Shown: in pieces, positions 61,943 to 64,000 of the stretch
Position numbering within the stretch: position 1 is the stretch's first letter
How the letters are laid out: every line of letters begins with the position of its first letter
Origin: Monoplex corrugatus
Lineage: Eukaryota; Mollusca; Gastropoda; Littorinimorpha; Ranellidae
DNA length: 64,000 nt
Reading direction: 5' to 3'
Assembly (NCBI GenBank): GCA_030674185.1
Contig: CM060312.1
Coordinates: 4,295,240 to 4,359,239 of the forward strand
Program-made: the position numbers and the translations under genes
Notes under the pieces: generated by a model
Told to the model about the DNA's origin: nothing
The model's database searches: none
What the model saw: only the letters and a program-made list of their open reading frames with translations

Positions 61943-62217
61943 GTCAGTGCATCACGGTAAGTGGCTATGTCTTTTTCGTTAGCTTCGTAAACCTTAGCTT
62001 GAAAATAAAAGATTGCACTTGTTTGTCGTCCTGTGACTTGTTAGTTAACTTAAACTTGTTTGTACTTTTTTTTTCTTTTCAACACATGTCCTGTGATTGA
62101 TCCATACAAACAAACGTACATTCTAAATTATTAGCCTACATAGTTTACACTGTGAGTGTATTAATTATTAAGTTCTGCGTTTGAATGTGACAGGATTGCA
62201 CCAAAAGTTTGCTTTAG

Positions 62218-62481
62218 TATCTTGACTTGATTCCGTCAACGTCTTCAAGGTCTTGTCCAGGTGCTAACACTTCAAGTGTCGTGCACGGGCTGGTGGGTCA
62301 TGAGCTGATTATGGCACATTGGATCATAGAGGGTTGGGACGTTTCTCCAGTGTTGATCTTGTCGGTTAAAAAAGACAACAGATGGCGCTATGACAACTTT
62401 GTCAGGAAAAAACTATTCCAAGAGTTGATGATTATCAGAAAGGGAGAAAATCCCTTTGCAGTCGCTGCCTCCATGACCTAG
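62218..62481 (+). CDS. Unrecognised open exon-like frame
   Basis: An open frame follows a good acceptor (TTTGCTTTAG, AG at 62216-62217) and ends at TAG 62479-62481. It reads about 87 residues, with an internal Met before AHWIIEGWDVSPVLILSVKK. A strong donor (CACG/GTAAGT, exon end 61956) lies 261 bp upstream, but the only frame compatible with it there is non-coding. If this is a gene, the ATG near 62310 would start it. A retroposon-like tail (GCGCTATATAAATATTGTAA plus ATT repeats) follows at about 62541-62576, so a TE fragment is equally likely. I recognise no domain. Confidence 0.25.
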   Translation, partial: YLDLIPSTSSRSCPGANTSSVVHGLVGHELIMAHWIIEGWDVSPVLILSVKKDNRWRYDNFVRKKLFQELMIIRKGENPFAVAASMT

Positions 62482-63384
62482 TCATAGTTGTCAACTTTGC
62501 AGACAAAGGCAGTGCTAGATTTGATTTTATCAAGATTTTGCGCTATATAAATATTGTAATTATTATTATTATTATAACATGACGAGTGAGAGCATGCACA
62601 CTTATTTTATAAGCAGATTGCATCTGAACTGCAAACTCAATTTGAAATGTGTGTGAGTATGTGTGTGTGTGTGTGTGTATTTAATAAGGTTTTTAATGAT
62701 TTTTCTGTTGTGTCTGAAAAGCAAGTCATTGGTGAGTAGGAAAATTTGAGAACATGATGAAGTAATGCTGTGTGATGATGGTCTGTATAATGTCTAAGCA
62801 GTCAGTCATGACACACACTGTCACATACACCACGTAAAACATACAAAAAATATGGAAATCTGTATTTCATCCCATTAAGTAAAGCATGCAATCCAAACCT
62901 GGTACCACCAGCATGCCACAGTAATCCATAGTAAGCCACAGAAATCTGCAAAATCTGCTGAATGTCACAGGTTAAGAAAATAAGTTGGCTTTAAAATTCC
63001 ATTTGAGGTTGTTCAAGACAATACTTTTTAAACACACACAGTGACGCAAACAAACAACCAGCATACACAGACAGAACAGAAACAAACACACTGTTGCACA
63101 CTCAATCACAATACACAGATACACAGTTGCAATAAATGAGTAACTGACAGTCCTTTCTTTCTCTCTTACTCTCCATAACTATACCTACCTTTCTTTCTCA
63201 CTAATCCTGATATTCTGATGTTATGTTATTTTGATGTTTTTATGCCATTATTGTTTATTTTTATTACTATGTAGGGTCTGAGTATTACACTTCATGGAGT
63301 ACCTGTAGGTAAGGGTACAGATTTTTCCCCAGCTTCTACATCAGCACATATGCACTATTGCAGACCTGTTAGTACTAAATGTCT
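62482..63384. other. Non-coding DNA, (TG)n and CA-rich stretches
   Basis: A TTATTATT tail at 62560-62576, a short (TG)n near 62650-62680 and CACACA-rich sequence near 63030-63130. No gene is seen. Confidence 0.45.
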
Positions 63385-63965
63385 TTTTGTATCAGGTATG
63401 TTTGTTAAAGATTCTGTATCCCCCGTGGGGATGCCAGGGGCTCTTTCAGTATAAATAGTATCCCCACCTTCTGGAAATTCTGTGCTAGAAATTTCCTCTT
63501 TTCTGTCACTCTTTTTGTTTCTGCCTTGTTGCTTTGCTTTCATTTTTACCTATCATTTTCTGCCTTAATGGTCCACTCACCTGTATGTGTTCAATAAAGT
63601 CATGTACGTTTTCTTAGGATTGATAATTGGGTACATGTATGAAGTGCATTTTTGGCTTTAGGGAGGTGAGATGTGTGGAAGCAGTTTTAGGTAATTTTTG
63701 CCTGTTTTTATGTTTCAGTGCCCTTAAGTATGCTTAAATTTGTATTCAGGTGTGTTTTTTAAATCTCCCCTGTGCAATAAATTGGATGGAGTGGTCAATG
63801 CCGGGGGCATGTCCTTAGATTATGTGCACGAATGCATTGATATATGTACTTAATTTTCTTTTTTTCTTTTTTTTTTCCTGTTGAAGTTTTGTATGTTTTG
63901 AAGCGGTTATAGCCCTGATATGGCTCTACACAGTCAGCCGGGCTTTAAACAACAATAACAACAAA
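63385..63965 (+). repeat. Long dispersed repeat, copy 2
   Basis: Second copy of the family at 36620-37290, with the same block order and the same 3' end (GGGCTTTAAACAACAATAAC). Differences are scattered substitutions and indels. Confidence 0.75.
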
Positions 63966-64000
63966 GATTCTGTAAGTCATGTCAGTGTCTGGTGGCTTCT

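Overview
This is eukaryotic (metazoan) genomic DNA. The signs are GT-AG introns, AATAAA-type poly(A) signals, tRNA-derived SINEs, several non-LTR retrotransposon lineages, a piggyBac transposase and very abundant micro- and minisatellites. The mix of LINE tails, a tRNA-headed SINE of a type I associate with molluscs, and TTAA-type MITEs suggests a mollusc, probably a gastropod, but nothing here fixes the species.

The only convincing host gene is on the + strand. Three coding exons (6617-6766, 17068-17364, 19458-19798) join with matching phase and encode the C-terminal part, about 262 residues, of a single-pass membrane protein. It has a short ectodomain segment, one transmembrane helix, and a cytoplasmic tail with a PPxY motif (PPSY) near the end. 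Its 5' exons and signal peptide were not found. The 10.3 kb intron between the first two visible exons is about 60% minisatellite.

The rest is repeats and mobile DNA. 0-3.3 kb: minus-strand piggyBac transposase with all three catalytic Asp, one probable intron and two single-base frameshifts. Its right end stops exactly at the TTAA of a 60-bp minisatellite (3.3-4.6 kb). 5-17 kb: seven tandem arrays. 17-19.5 kb: exons plus a SINE copy in which two different TTAA elements have landed at the same target. 20-31 kb: more arrays, with hairpin MITEs and a minisatellite grown from a MITE arm. 31-41 kb: mostly featureless DNA with small arrays. 41.4-47.4 kb: one 6 kb array. 47.5-54.7 kb: a nest of retroelements, namely an APE-type LINE split by an R2-superclade element carrying a restriction-like endonuclease. 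That element is flanked by identical 191-bp direct repeats, one of which contains a later tRNA-SINE. 55-64 kb: decayed LINE and SINE fragments and more MITEs.

The most informative signal is a TTAA-targeting insertion system visible inside the window. A nested-palindrome MITE family with CCCTTTGACTC ends, a 662-bp element with 14-bp inverted repeats (CTCTTTGTTGACGC), and a piggyBac transposase gene all use TTAA. For two insertion sites, uninterrupted paralogous 'empty' sites occur elsewhere in the same window.
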